A stretch of DNA of 64,000 nt from Anaeramoeba flamelloides (GCA_027625915.1 JANTQA010000012.1:14842501-14906500); one strand, 5' to 3'. Shown: positions 10,745 through 22,715, numbered from the stretch's first letter. Program-made: numbers and translations. The notes: generated from the letters alone by a model not told the origin.

Positions 10745-10941
10745 AACAGTCAGTTCTACTTTTTAGGCAAAAACTTTCAACGAAATTTAACTCACTAAAA
10801 AATCTCAAATTAAGGCATATAATTCAAATTCTAGTAAAATAATTTGTAAAAAAAAATTTCAAAAAATGTGCTTTAATTTGAGATTTTAATATACCTTAAA
10901 TTTCGTTGAGAGTTTGTGTCTTAAAAGTGAAACTGACTGTA
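10745..10941. mobile_element. Palindromic MITE, copy 4
   Basis: Same family. Left end (AA)CAGTCAGTTCTACTTT with the flanking TA changed to AA; right end GTGAAACTGACTGTA. Inserted ~60 bp outside the right end of the 3.4-kb element. Confidence 0.85.
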
Positions 10942-12364
10942 TTCTAAGTTAATAATTATTTATTGTGGGTTTTATCCACGCACAAGGAAAAATTTACCAG
11001 AAAAATAAATACATGCAATTGTGCTTCTTTTAGTTGAAAAAAACCCAAAAACAAAAAAAAAAAATTAAAATATCCCAATTACAAAAAATTGAATTCACAA
11101 AAAAAAATATAATCCACAGGAGAATCTCAATGATAAAAACTTGAAGAATAAAAAAAAAAAATTGAAAAGATCAGAATTACAAAAATTCAGATTTTGAAAA
11201 AATAAAAAAAAATTTAAACTGTTTAATAGTACATAAGCTTTAAATTACTCAATTTAAAACAATTTTTTTTCATACCAAAAAAAGGTTATTCGTTTCAAAA
11301 ATAGAATTTGGTAGGTTGATAACCATCTATATTTAATAAGGTAACGTTTTTTTTTTTTGTATTATTTTTTCCATAAAAATCAACCAAATATAAAAGGAAA
11401 GGAACAAAAAAAAGAAAAAAAAATGAAAATTCTATTCTATTACAAGTAATCAAGCTATTAACACCTGGAATTACAAAAAATTTCTAAATAAAGTTTTTTA
11501 ACCATCTAAATTGGAAATATATATTTGAAATTTGTTAACAACTTTTAACCAAGTAAATATAACTTCAAACCCAACCACATCCAATACAACAGAGCGAAAA
11601 AGAAAAAATTCAATTTTTTTTTGAATCATCGAAAATAAGATTTTTTAGAAAAAATACAAATAAAAAACTTCAAATTAGAGCCAATATTTTAGAGAAATCT
11701 ATGAAAAAACTACCAATTTCGGAAAAAAATATCATATTAAAAATTGAATGTACCTTAGAATTCCCCATTCAATAATTTCTCAATTTTTTTTTTGGATAAC
11801 CGGGATTGTTGAAAAGAATAATATTAATAGGAAATGTAGCCATTTTTATAAGAAATTGTAATTACTCAATTTTATTAATAGTAAATGGGTTTACAATTTT
11901 TTTTTTTTTTGAAAAAACTTTCTTAAAAAAAGTATAAGAAAGAAAAAACTAAATCAAAAACAAAAGTTAAATAATAGAAATATATATAAACCATTTTTCA
12001 GTCAAATTTATTCAGTTTTGGTATGTGATAAACATGTTTTTAAAGTGTTTGAATGTATATTATAAGAACTAATTTATTTTAGAAATTTCAAAATTTAAAA
12101 TCATTTTTACAAATTGTTTACATATTTGTTATTTTTTTTTTTTGATACCTAATTCATCTGCAATTTTTTTATTACAAGATCTATAGTCACTTGGTAAAAA
12201 CCAGTTATTCAAATTTTAACGAAACAATGTAAATGGTTGTGTAAATTATTATTTATAACTATTATAAATTTATATGGATCTTAAATTAAAGATTAAAATA
12301 AATATTACCATTTTTCTTAATGGGCCCTAAGGATTTGAGATTTTCAATTTTTAGTTAAAATTAA

Positions 12365-12565
12365 TACAGTCAGTTCCACTTTTAAGGCACAAACTTTCAA
12401 CGAAATTTAAGGCGCAAAAAAATCTCAAATTAAGGCACAATATTTCGAATTTTAATTTTTACAATTTATTTTTACTAGAATCTGGATTTTGTGCTTTAAT
12501 TTGAGATTTTTTTTGTGCCTTAAATTTGGTTGAAAGTTTGTGCCTTAAAAATGAAATCGACTTTA
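12365..12565. mobile_element. Palindromic MITE, copy 5 (inverted centre)
   Basis: Same family. Left end TACAGTCAGTTCCAC; right end decayed (ATGAAATCGACTTTA). The centre is in the opposite orientation to copies 1-4 (CAATTTATTTTTACTAGAA), so the element inserts in both directions. Confidence 0.85.
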
Positions 12566-12727
12566 GTTTTTTTAATTATATTTCATAAGAATATCAACTA
12601 TTCTTTGATTATTATCATTCTACTTATTTCTTCGTTGATCTTCAAAGTTCAAGTATAAAAAATACTCCACATTTGAAAAAAATACTAACCCCCTTTGACT
12701 CTAACATAGTTCTGATATATACACGCA

Positions 12728-12805
<78 letters not shown>

Positions 12806-13615
12806 TATATATATAAACCCTAATTCAAAAATTTTTAACACAACAAAATTCAATTTTTGAAAAAAAATCCTTTAATTAATTCCCAAAGAAATATCATATT
12901 AGAACCATTCAATAATTGGAATGTTAACAATTGTTTATCAATTACAATATTTATTAAAAACAGACTATAAATAATAATTAATACAAATAACTTCTTTATT
13001 TGTTAAAAATTTGGAAAGAGCAATACAAAAAAATACATTGATAAATTTGTTTAAAATCTAAATAGACTATATGATCAATCAAATGTTTAAATACTATCAA
13101 CCGATTTTATTTGAGTTCTTCTATTTTGAACAACTTTACTTTAATCTAATATAAATAGTTGAAAAAAAAATCCAATCGAAACTGAAAAAAGTTACCTAAT
13201 TGAAAAAATGAAATGAAAACCAAAATTAAAAGATGAAAAAATGATTTTATATTTTTTAAAAATCAAAATTATTTCCAATTTGAATGAAATTTTATTATTG
13301 CTATTGTATGGACCGTTTTAACTGCGTGAAAAATTTTATATTTTAATTTATTTATATCTATATAAGAAATGAAAAAATACAAGAAAAGGAATAAAAAAGA
13401 AAAAGGAAAAAAAAAAAAATGATGAAATTAAATAAGATAAAGATCTTTATAATGTAAAATTTTATTTTGCCAAGAATACAAGTATAAAACCCAACAAAAT
13501 AACTTTGAAAAAACTTTATAAATCCTGTCAAAAATTTTGAATAATAATTTAGAATAAAAAACCTAACAAAGAATAAAAAGATAATCTTCCTTTAAAAATC
13601 TGTTTAACCCCCCCC

Positions 13616-13647
<32 letters not shown>

Positions 13648-13737
13648 ATAAAAATCAAGAAACAAAAAGATGAAAAATCTATCAAAAAACCCCTTCACCA
13701 TTTGGCCTACGTAGACTATAAATAGATTAAAAAAATA

Positions 13738-14294
13738 ATAAATAACCCCGATTTCACTCAAGGGGCCCAACCAAAAATGAATAAACCACTTTATTTTTAA
13801 GAATCAACCAATCTAAGATTGTTTAGAAATACGAGAAATAATAAACTTCATATTAGAGTTACTAATCATAAAAGAAAAGCCCGGACAAACGATAAATTTT
13901 AAAAAACAATAATGTTAAAAAAAATTTTTTGGGACCTTTTCATTGGAGAGTCTCATGCAACCTTTCTCAGTTTATTTAGGAAATTAAAATTGTTAACAAT
14001 AATATTTTTTACTAGTACATGAATGGATTTTAAAAGAACATACATAGCCTAACTTTTCTTAATGTTAATTTGGAGTTTTGAACATTTTTTTAATGAAGCA
14101 TAAAAAAGAAAAAAGAAAAGAAAAAAAAAAAAAATTGTACAAAAAAAAAAAATTTTACAAAAGTAGAAAAAATGATTTTGATCTAAAAATATAAATTTTA
14201 ATTTGTGAAGAATAATGAATTAAACTCATAGAGTGTGTTCTATTTCTTCAATAAAACTGGGCAATTATGACTGAAAAAGAGTTTATTATAAAAA
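13738..14294. repeat. Dispersed ~550-bp repeat related to the intron foldback arms, copy 1
   Basis: Starts ACCCCGATTTCACTCAAGG and ends near GACTGAAAAAGAGTTTATT. The first ~180 bp matches the arms of the 54669-56621 foldback (ACCCCGTTTTCACTCATAGG there). The later part (TTAATTTGGAGTTTTGAAC, then an A-rich run) matches 50450-50790 and 56060-56345. Not coding. Probably a solo or partial copy of that family. Confidence 0.6.
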
Positions 14295-14580
14295 ATTTCT
14301 ATTCAAGATATATAACCAAAGTGATACTTTTTTGAATTTTATATTTAAAGAGAGATATCATTATTTAAAATAAAATTTAAAGTTAACAATTAAATAATTT
14401 TTGTTCATCTTGATCAGTTAATTTAAAAAAAAAAAAAATTAGATTTATTTATCAAAATAATTGTAATCAATTATTTCTTTTTTTTAATGATATTAAAATA
14501 AATTTTTGAGAAATAATTATATATATTATTAGTAAAGAAAATAGAAATGTTAAAAAAAACATTTTTTTTTTGCATTTAAT

Positions 14581-17208
14581 TTATTTTCTTTTACGCTTTG
14601 ATCTTAAATTCAAAAAACTATATTGACTTTGCGAATTTGCGAATTGGGGTTGAGTATTGGAAATGTTTTTTCTTTTTTGTTTTTTTGTATTTTTATTTGA
14701 CTCTTTCTTTGTAATTTTCTTCTTTCTCTTACTTTGGCTTTTCTTCTTACTTTCACTTTTGCTTTTCTTCTTACTCTTACCTTTGCCCTTCCCCCCATTT
14801 TTTCTTTCGCTTTCTTTCCCCTTTTTATTCTTTTTACCTTTTTGTAAATTATTTTCATTGCCATCATCTAATATTATTTCCATATTTATTTCATCATCAT
14901 CGCTTCCCTTATTATTGTTATTTTTATATTTCTTATTATTTAATATTGAATTTTCTTTAGTAATATTTTCAAGATCAATAAAATCATTTTCATCATCTTC
15001 ACTATCTTCGTATAATGTTTTTCTTTTTTTCACATGTGCCATTTTATTTGATTTACCAAATGGATTTTCAATTTCGATATTTTGATCATCATCATCTTCA
15101 TCATCATCAAAATTAAAATCGTCTTCTTCATCATTACCAAATTGCTGTTTATTTTTTCTTGAAAGTTGTTTGGAATTATTTTGTGTATTTCCTCTATTTT
15201 CAATTGAATCAATATTATTTAAAACTGTCTCCATCGGATTGAAACCAAAATCATCTTCTTGTGCAACTCTTTTCAATTCTTCATTAAATTCGAGCTGTTC
15301 ATTATTTATGTTACCCGTTGGCACGACTTGATCAAGAGATATTTTCCTACGGTTTAAAAAATATTTTATTTCCTTTTCGGAAAGCGGACCCTCTTGGTTA
15401 ATTTTGTCTAGAATGAAAGTTACGCTTTCCTTTCTTGTCTTTTCGATTAAATCAGTTATTGAAGTTTTATCATGCTTTTCAACAAAATCAATAACTGCGT
15501 TTGTTAAATCGCTTTCCGATAAAACTAACAGTGAGCTTTTAGAGTTTTGTTCTTCAAGATTTATTTCATTATTATTTTCATTATTCTTATTCTTGTTGTT
15601 ATAGTTATTATTTAGGCTTGATTTTTGGATATATAAACGAATTAAATTCGGGACTGAATTTTGATCTAAAAACCCTTCCATTTCGGTAGATTGTTCCCCA
15701 ATCCCAAGATTGATATTGGAATTGTTAGATCCGTCCGTAGATTTTAACCCCGTCGGTCTTTTGCAATATATTCGAAGTAAATTTGTAGGATTGGCCACTT
15801 TTCCTACAAATCTTTGGCCAAATCGCTGAGGGGTGGGGACTTCAAATCCTGTATATTCGATTTTTAATCTAATTAATGGATAGTCAGGGTTCTTTAATGG
15901 ATACAACTTTTCATCTTCATCGTCTGATTCGTCTGATTCGTCAGATTCCTCTGCTTCATTTTCTTCATTGGCGTTCAAATTGTTTTCGTCTTCTTGAATG
16001 CTGTTTTTTTTTTCTTTTTTCCTCTTTTTTTCTTCTAATTTTAACTGTTGATACTTTTCTTTTCTGATTCTAAACTGTCTTTGCTTTTGTTGATGTAAAA
16101 TTTTACACTCATTGATCATTTGGTTGACGTTTCTTTCGATAAATTTACTTATAAAATCTAGATTTTTTTCTTTCCCAACAAGCTCTTCAAAATTGCTAAG
16201 TTGGACATCCTTCAGCATGAAGTTTCTTACATTTTCAAGAGGAATTGCTTCAATTTTAAAATTTTTGCCGCGGATGGTTAAAATTGCTACTTGCTTTTGT
16301 ACTTTCTCAAGCTCTGAGAGAGAAGTTGCAACAGACGATCCTGTTTGCACGATATAGGAATTTCCATTTTTCGATCGTTGTGGCACAATTTGGCAGTCGT
16401 GCTCGTGCCCCCAAAGAACAAAGTCTAACCAGTCTGGTAACTGCTCTTCTTCAACAAGGTTCTTCCTTGAATGGTGCACACGGTTTTGGTGAATCGAAAA
16501 AATTGAAAACCAATCGTCGGCACCTTGCCTGGGTCTTTTGAAGGTTACCTTGTTTTGTTCAAAATTCCGATGAAGCCTCTCATCTCGGATATAACCGAGG
16601 CCATATAACAGCACTTTTGTTTTATTCTTGGTTATGATTATGGGATTGATTTGAATGTCATCCAAATCGGTGCATTTCCCATAGTAATTCACCAGCCCCG
16701 TGACGCCCAAAACGTCATTAATCGACAAAGACTCATAACCAGAGGGATCGTCATGGTTTCCATGGATCATGAAAATCGGCGTTCTTACATTTAAATTCGG
16801 ATCTTCAAAGTTCACAGATTTGCTCGATGGGAAGTTGATCTCTTGGTTCGAAAAAATATCAAACTTAATGTCACCAGATCCCAAGCAATACTTTTTTAAG
16901 AGCTTAACAGTTCGATACAATGTCGACCTGCTCGGTTTGTTGTTATTAAACAAATCGCCACCGTGCAGAATAAAATCAACCCCTTTTTGCTTTCCGATCT
17001 GCAAGATCTCCTCAAACGACGAAAAGGAATCATTTCCTTGGATCGAATGCCTTTCGTTGTAGCCTAAATGCGTATCAGAGGTTAATAAGATTTTTATTTC
17101 ATCTTCTTCATTGTATTCCTCTTCAGAATCTTCTTCCGATTCACTAACTTCTTTTTCTTCCACATTAAGAGTTTGTTCATTTTGGTTTTCGAGATCTTCG
17201 CTACTCAT
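14581..17208 (-). CDS. MRE11: MRE11 double-strand break repair nuclease
   Basis: The product has 875 aa from the ATG at 17206-17208 (MSSEDLENQNEQ). The frame stays open 17 codons further upstream, but only from a TTG, so I reject that extension. An acidic N-tail of ~35 aa precedes the calcineurin-like phosphoesterase domain. All Mre11 nuclease motifs are present in order: DTHLG (45-49), GGDLF (~82), GNHDDP (~150), HQNRVHH (~240) and GHEHD (~270). The DNA-binding capping region follows, with KRPTGLKSTDG in the conserved area. The C-terminal ~350 aa are a long, low-complexity tail with acidic tracts (DDDEDDDD) and basic tracts (KGKGKSKKKSKSESKKK), longer than in human MRE11 (708 aa). In eukaryotes Mre11 with Rad50 and Nbs1/Xrs2 senses and resects double-strand breaks in the nucleus. 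No intron is needed. Confidence 0.96.
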   Translation of the reverse strand: MSSEDLENQNEQTLNVEEKEVSESEEDSEEEYNEEDEIKILLTSDTHLGYNERHSIQGNDSFSSFEEILQIGKQKGVDFILHGGDLFNNNKPSRSTLYRTVKLLKKYCLGSGDIKFDIFSNQEINFPSSKSVNFEDPNLNVRTPIFMIHGNHDDPSGYESLSINDVLGVTGLVNYYGKCTDLDDIQINPIIITKNKTKVLLYGLGYIRDERLHRNFEQNKVTFKRPRQGADDWFSIFSIHQNRVHHSRKNLVEEEQLPDWLDFVLWGHEHDCQIVPQRSKNGNSYIVQTGSSVATSLSELEKVQKQVAILTIRGKNFKIEAIPLENVRNFMLKDVQLSNFEELVGKEKNLDFISKFIERNVNQMINECKILHQQKQRQFRIRKEKYQQLKLEEKKRKKEKKNSIQEDENNLNANEENEAEESDESDESDDEDEKLYPLKNPDYPLIRLKIEYTGFEVPTPQRFGQRFVGKVANPTNLLRIYCKRPTGLKSTDGSNNSNINLGIGEQSTEMEGFLDQNSVPNLIRLYIQKSSLNNNYNNKNKNNENNNEINLEEQNSKSSLLVLSESDLTNAVIDFVEKHDKTSITDLIEKTRKESVTFILDKINQEGPLSEKEIKYFLNRRKISLDQVVPTGNINNEQLEFNEELKRVAQEDDFGFNPMETVLNNIDSIENRGNTQNNSKQLSRKNKQQFGNDEEDDFNFDDDEDDDDQNIEIENPFGKSNKMAHVKKRKTLYEDSEDDENDFIDLENITKENSILNNKKYKNNNNKGSDDDEINMEIILDDGNENNLQKGKKNKKGKESERKNGGKGKGKSKKKSKSESKKKSQSKRKKKITKKESNKNTKKQKRKNISNTQPQFANSQSQYSFLNLRSKRKRK

Positions 17209-18689
17209 AAAAGCAAAAAATTTGAATAAGTGATTGAAAAAAAAGAGAAGAAAAAACAATTGTTATTAAAGTGATAAAAAATGAATTGGTGAAATCTATT
17301 GTTTTTTCAAGATTTTTCGAACTTTTTTTGAATTGATTAACAGCTATTCTTCATGAACTTTGTATGAGGGTGATTTTAACATTTGTTTTTTTGAGACATT
17401 ATAAAAAAAAAAATGAATATTTTTTAAAAACATTTTTTATATTTTTGTTTTTTTTAAAGTTTTTTATCTTTTTTCGCAACCAAAAGCTCGCTTTTTAATT
17501 TCAAAAACAAGAATTTGTTCCTTATGTTTTTGGGATTCCTGAGAATTGTGGTTTAAAGACTTTGTCAAACTTCATTACCCAAAATTTCAAAAAACTCAAA
17601 AAGAAAAGTCAAGAAAACAACAACAAACTCAAAAAGAAAATTCTTGAAAAAATTAACATAAGAATTAAAGACAAAATTACTTGCATTCTAATAGTGAACA
17701 GAAATTATAAACACACACTCAAATTAATAACCGTATTACTAATAAACCACTTTTCAATAAGGGTAATTGTCTTTTTTTCAAACCCAACTTCAAAAAAATG
17801 AACAAATTTATTTCTTTTGATTTGTTTTGAATGAAATCTAAAGATTTTAGGAACTTAAAAAAGGATCGTTATTTTTATTTTTAAAATAGAAAGAATTGTC
17901 AAACAGTTTTTCATCAAGCATTAAATAAACTTTTTTTTTGTTTTTTTTTATGATTCAAAAAAACTTTCACAAAAATGCAATTTTTTCATTACATCTTTCA
18001 TTTAGGAAACTCTATCTTTTGTAAATAAGTTGGTGTGGTTTAATGTATGATTTTAGATAAATGAAATATCTTCTTTTAGAAAATTTTGTTATCCCAAGTA
18101 TTGAGTGAGATATATCTCAATTCTCGAATTACTTTGTTTTTATAAATAGAAAAACAAAACACTTTTATGGCAAAATAAAGCAGTGATTATCAATTGTTTA
18201 GAACATATTAAAACACCCTGTAAATAAACCTATTTATAGATATTTACCAATTACAACAAGATACACCAACTTTATAATATATATATATATATATAAATAA
18301 TTAAATCCTCAAGTAAAGTTAAATCAATGCTCGAATTGAATCCAATATGGAAATTGTTTTATTGAAACTTTCGGTTTCATTTTCAAATTTATTTTTCAAA
18401 TTAATAGTTTTTTATTACTCAAAATGTTTAGCTTTTATACTAAATAGATTAATATCAAGAACACGTATAAAGGTAAAAGTATATTAAAAATTTCAATAAA
18501 ATCTAAAATAAAAATAGATTAATTCTAATAATGTTAACATATTCGAATTTTTGAGATTCAAAAAAAATGTTTTTTATAATATTTGAAGGTTTACTGACAA
18601 TAAGTTCAAACAAAACAGTTTAAAAAAATATTAATAAATACAAAAATAAAAGGCTCGCCATGTTTACTCAACGAAATAATATTTCAAAA
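17209..18689. other. 5' flank of MRE11 and AT-rich spacer
   Basis: No gene is supported; the 79-aa frame at 17562-17801 is Lys/Asn-rich without a domain. A (TA)n run lies at 18276-18294. Confidence 0.4.
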
Positions 18690-19040
18690 ATTGTGACTCA
18701 CCTGAAATAATCAATACAAAAAAACAAAAATATCATTTAGTATTGAAGGACAACTACTATTGAAATCTATGTTATAATTCACTTTTAAATGATTCCAAAA
18801 ATATATTCACCAGATATTTTATATTTAAAAAAAAATAAAATCAAAAACTAAAAAAATGCCAGTCACAATTTTTGAAATGAACAATATTGATTTTTTATTA
18901 CTGAATTTTCAATGAAAAATGATTAGTACAAAGCTTTTTTTTAGAATACAATTATATTCATTTTTGAAAGAAACCAAATAGTCTCAAATTTCTTATTTTT
19001 TGTTGGTATTTTCTAAGCATCTTATTTTTTTTCCACCAGA
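18690..19040 (+). repeat. Dispersed repeat, copy 1 (partners at 52345, 62545 and inverted at 55205)
   Basis: Shares with the other copies the order CACCTGAAATAAT..., TTTAGTATTGAAGGACAA, AGTCACAATTTTTGAAA and TTTTTTATTACTGAATTTTCA. Diverged and non-coding. A (TA)n run at 19156-19176 follows. Confidence 0.6.
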
Positions 19041-20425
19041 TCTATTTTTTTTAAAAAAAGTTTCAAAAAAAAACAGAAAAAAATCTAAAGAAAAAAAAAA
19101 TTAAAAAAAAAAGAAATTTAAAAAAAGGAAAAAAAAAAAAAGAAAAGAAAAGGAAATATATATATATATATATATAATAGAATAGGAAAGAGAGAGTTAT
19201 AAACAAAAATTTTCATTTTTTCCATTTCCTCAAAGTCTGAAACTTCTTTATATTTGTCAGAAGAGATAAAAATGAAGAATATCAAGTAGTTACTTGATAA
19301 TACCCAGACACTTAAACACAAAATCATGTGTAACTTTGAAATAAAAAATACAAAACAAAGGTTAAAAATACCAAAAGGTTTGTAACAAATCAGAGCAAAA
19401 AGAAAAAAGAAATTTCAGCAATTTAACTACAACATCCCCAAATGAAAATTCATTGTCAATTTTAAATTAAACATAAAATATAATGATTATGATTTTGGGA
19501 GTCTTTGATTAAAGATATTATTGGTTTTTTTTTTTTTGATTTTTTACCAATTATTTTTTATAAACCCTTATTAAATTTCTTTATTTGGAAGCTGAATGAA
19601 AAATTTTTTTTTTCGACTCAGTAGACAAAAAATAAAAATCTGTCAGTCTTGTCCTTTAAAAATTGTTGAATCTTTGATATTACCTTTGAACTAACTTTGA
19701 GGAAATTTAAGTAAAAGGACTTTTTGAATATTTTTAAAAAAATAGAAACAAAACCAAAACTCAAGAAAAATCACAATATTCAAACATTAGAACCACATTT
19801 TACAGATGACTCATTATCTCGGAATCTCTATACTACTATTCTGTTTAAATGCAGGTGTTGGAAACAAATTTGAAAAGAAAATCAAATTTTTATCAACCTA
19901 CTGGTATTTGAATTCTAAATGGGAAAGAATTTTCACTTCCTTTTCCATATTTTTTTTTTATAAATATAGTTCTCAAAGAGATTAGGTTACAATTTAAGGT
20001 TCTCGATCTATGTTCTCTTAAAAAAGAGAAATTAAAAATGAAGTGAAAAAAAATCCCATTTATTATTCAAATACCAGTATAAATTTCAGGCCAAATTGTC
20101 TATTGATCGTTTGGGACAAAAATAACAATGGTATCTTTGTGTACACAAAACAACCTTTTTTACCATTTCATAAACCTTAATCTTAAGTTAAGAATAATTG
20201 TTGCTCAAAATTATGAAACAAATCATAAAAAATTATTCTATCTTTCAACAAAAAAAACAGTTTAGTTCTTTGTTGTAAAAAAGTTGAATTCAAAAAATAA
20301 TCACTAAAAGAGTTTAGACCAAATGTAAAAAGTCATTTTCAAGAATTATAAGGAACCAAAAAATCTGTTTTGAATCCATAAAAAATCATTTTTTTTAACT
20401 TCGTTCCTGAATAAAATTAACACAA
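19041..20425. other. 5' flank of the CAP gene
   Basis: AT-rich; no gene is supported. The 69-aa minus frame at 19118-19327 is driven by poly-Phe from an A-rich strand and is not believed. Confidence 0.4.
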
Positions 20426-22028
20426 ATGGAAAAATTAGATCAATTAGTCGAAAGACTTGAAAAAATAACTACCAAATTGGAAAAAACCGCAACAAATGTA
20501 ATGACAACTTCAACTACCCAAGTAAAAAAAGAAAAAAAACCAGATCGACCAGAGATTCTTCTTTTTAGAACTTTTATAAATACAATCAACAAAATGATCT
20601 TCATAAGCACGAAAGTTGAAAAAGTTGTTCACCAAGCACTGAAATATTTTTTGAATGTAATTGATGCACAATTTCATTTAATAATCAAGTCTTATGACAC
20701 AGACAAGGTTTGTTACAACTAGTTTTTTTACTTTAAAATCTTTTTTTATTTTTTTTTTCCCTTTTGGGAATTCTTTTGAGCTAAACCAAGAACTTTTTCA
20801 TTCTAAAAAAAAAAAAAAACAATTTTTTTCTACTTCTATTGTTAATTTTTCACTCCTTCCACAAAATCAATTGAACCAAAAAACGAAAACTGACCAAATT
20901 CATGTTTGAAACAAATTATAAAAAAAAACAACCAAAAAAAAGCCAACAAATTTTGATGAAATGCAAAAATTCTTGGATCCCATGAATGAGCACATGACAA
21001 ACCTTCAAACCCTAGCGGACAACAACCGTCATTCAAACTATTCAATTTTAATTAAGGCGATCCACGAGACCGCAAATGTCGTGATGTGGAGCGAGTTAGG
21101 AGGCGGAGCACTTGATTGGATTAACCGAACGATCGAGTCTGTCAAGTTTCTGACACAGAAAGGGAAAATCGAATACAAAACAAAGGGCAAGGATTGCATT
21201 GATCTGTGCGACATGCTGGATACCTTTTTACAGGACACCAAAGAATATGTCGTCGAGTATTTCAAATTTGGAATGAAATTTGGCACCTCAAACAAAAATT
21301 TCATCATCAAGACAAACAAAGCAAAGGAGCAATTAGAAACAAAGAAAAGTGTCAACAAAATTATCATACCAAAGGTTGTGTCCCTACAGCAAGTGGAAAA
21401 GATTGTCTCTGAAAGAAATGAACAAATTGGCACAAAAACAAATCAAAAACAAAAGCAAAAAGCAGTCGAGCAAAGCAAGAACAGCAATGAAAAAGGAAAC
21501 GAAAGCAAGAGAGTAACCAAAAAAAGAGAGCCAAAAAAGGTACTTGAAAAAAAAAAATGGATCATTGAATTTTTTGAAAATGAAACAGAAGGAATTGTGC
21601 TCGAGGAATACGACACAAATTCAAAGCAAATCATTTATATCCATAATTGTAAAACCTCAGTGATCAAAATAAATGGTGTCGTTGGGCAAATCTTCCTTGA
21701 CAATTGTGAAAACGTCGGCATAATCGCAAAGCAGGTTATCATTGGAGCATTCATTTTGAATTCCAAAGACATCCAATTCCAAATCAAATTGAAAATACCA
21801 AGCATAGAGGTCAATAGAACATCGGGCGCTAAAATATTCTTGCCCATCACCAGTCTGCATACAGAAATTGAGACTTACAAATCTTCGGAAATGTATATAC
21901 ACGCAGCAAGGTGGGACTCGACAGACCTTGAAAAGGAGGATAAAGAAATACCTGTTCCCGAAAGATATAAGCATTTCATAGATTTGACAACAGGTGAATT
22001 AATATCAGAAACGATAGAACATATTTAA
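20426..22028 (+). CDS. CAP: Cyclase-associated protein (CAP/Srv2-like), two exons
   Basis: Exon 1 is 20426-20707 and exon 2 is 20943-22028, joined in phase 0 across a 235-nt intron (AAG|GTTTGTTA ... AAAAAAAAG|CC). The product has 455 aa. The N-terminus MEKLDQLVERLE carries the LVxRLE motif that begins CAP family members. A helical-folded CAP domain follows to ~residue 210 (the ADNNRHSNYSILIKAIHE and VMWSELGG region match the EKNRGSPLFNHL...GW block). A short Lys/Gln-rich linker comes next, then from ~298 the beta-helix CARP domain (KKWIIEFFENETEG, VGQIFLDNCENVGI), ending in a typical CAP tail. CAP recycles cofilin-bound ADP-actin at the cortex. The usual proline-rich SH3-binding segment and a clear WH2 motif are absent from the linker. 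The splice acceptor is inferred from the frame. Confidence 0.92.
20708..20942 (+). other. CAP intron, 235 nt
   Basis: Donor GTTTGTTA, acceptor AAAAAAAAG. It contains in-frame stops, so it must be removed to join the CAP helical domain. The donor matches that of the long oxidoreductase intron (GTTTGTTT). Confidence 0.8.
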
Positions 22029-22336
22029 TTCCTTTAGTTTTTTTTCTTTCTTTGATCTCTTTTTCTCTTTTTCTCTTTTTATCGTTTATCTTTCATTTTT
22101 GATTTTTAATTTTTAATTTTTTATTGATATTCATTCTTATTTTGGCTTTTTTTGTTTATCTATTATTAATTTCTTTTGTTTTTGATTAATCCACGAATCA
22201 GTTTTACAAACAATAGAAAACAAATGAAATTATTTGACCGAATCCAGAAATTATTTGGAATGGGACAATTATCAATTTAAAAGAAATAAAGTTTTTTTCG
22301 ATCTTATTTTTTCATTTTTTTCATTTTTGCTGAATT
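22029..22336. other. 3' flank of CAP
   Basis: T-rich after the stop, with a possible poly(A) signal AATAAA near 22285. No gene is seen. Confidence 0.4.
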
Positions 22337-22715
22337 ATCAGAGTTCACATTTTGATTCTTTTTTCCAAAATAACCTCAAATAATTCTTTTTTTGATAACA
22401 TGGAATCAAATAATACTTTTTTATTTCAATGATAATTTTCAACTAATTTCTTATTTAAATTTGGTTTTTCATAGAATCTCATCATTCTCAAAATTTTAAT
22501 AATTAATAAATAGATTTCCTAAAAATTATTTAGATAGAATTTTTATTTTTATCAAAAAAATAGATATTTGAGTTTTTTCTTCTGGATATTTGAGTTGAAA
22601 TCATCTTTTCGTCAATCTTGATGTTTTTATATATTATTATTTGTAAGAAAATTATTTTATTGCAGAATGGAATCAACAATCTTTTTTTTTTTAAATATAG
22701 TTTTTATATCAAAAT
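22337..22715 (+). repeat. Dispersed repeat, copy 2 (partner at 6741)
   Basis: Direct repeat of 6741-7120, starting ATCAGAGTTCACATTTTGAT. It again lies ~310 bp downstream of a plus-strand gene stop. Confidence 0.7.

Larger units (their letters stand above)
10687..13737. other. AT-rich intergenic stretch with two MITEs and a (CA)n tract
   Basis: No gene is seen. It holds the MITE copies at 10745 and 12365 and a pure (CA)n microsatellite of about 35 units (12729-12800) running into a short (TA)n. It also holds a C8 run followed by ~28 A (13608-13643), the reverse of the T-run/G7 tract at 1849-1913. Confidence 0.5.

Noticed and set aside
12729-12800. (CA)n as telomeric or centromeric sequence
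   Set aside because: Plain dinucleotide microsatellite with no larger array.
14657-15085. 142-codon plus-strand frame rich in Phe/Leu opposite MRE11
   Set aside because: Antisense shadow of the Lys/Asp/Glu-rich MRE11 tail.
17209-17259. N-terminal extension of MRE11 by 17 hydrophobic residues
   Set aside because: It starts at TTG, is compositionally like the T-rich leader, and the next codon MSSED is a proper ATG giving a normal MRE11 start.
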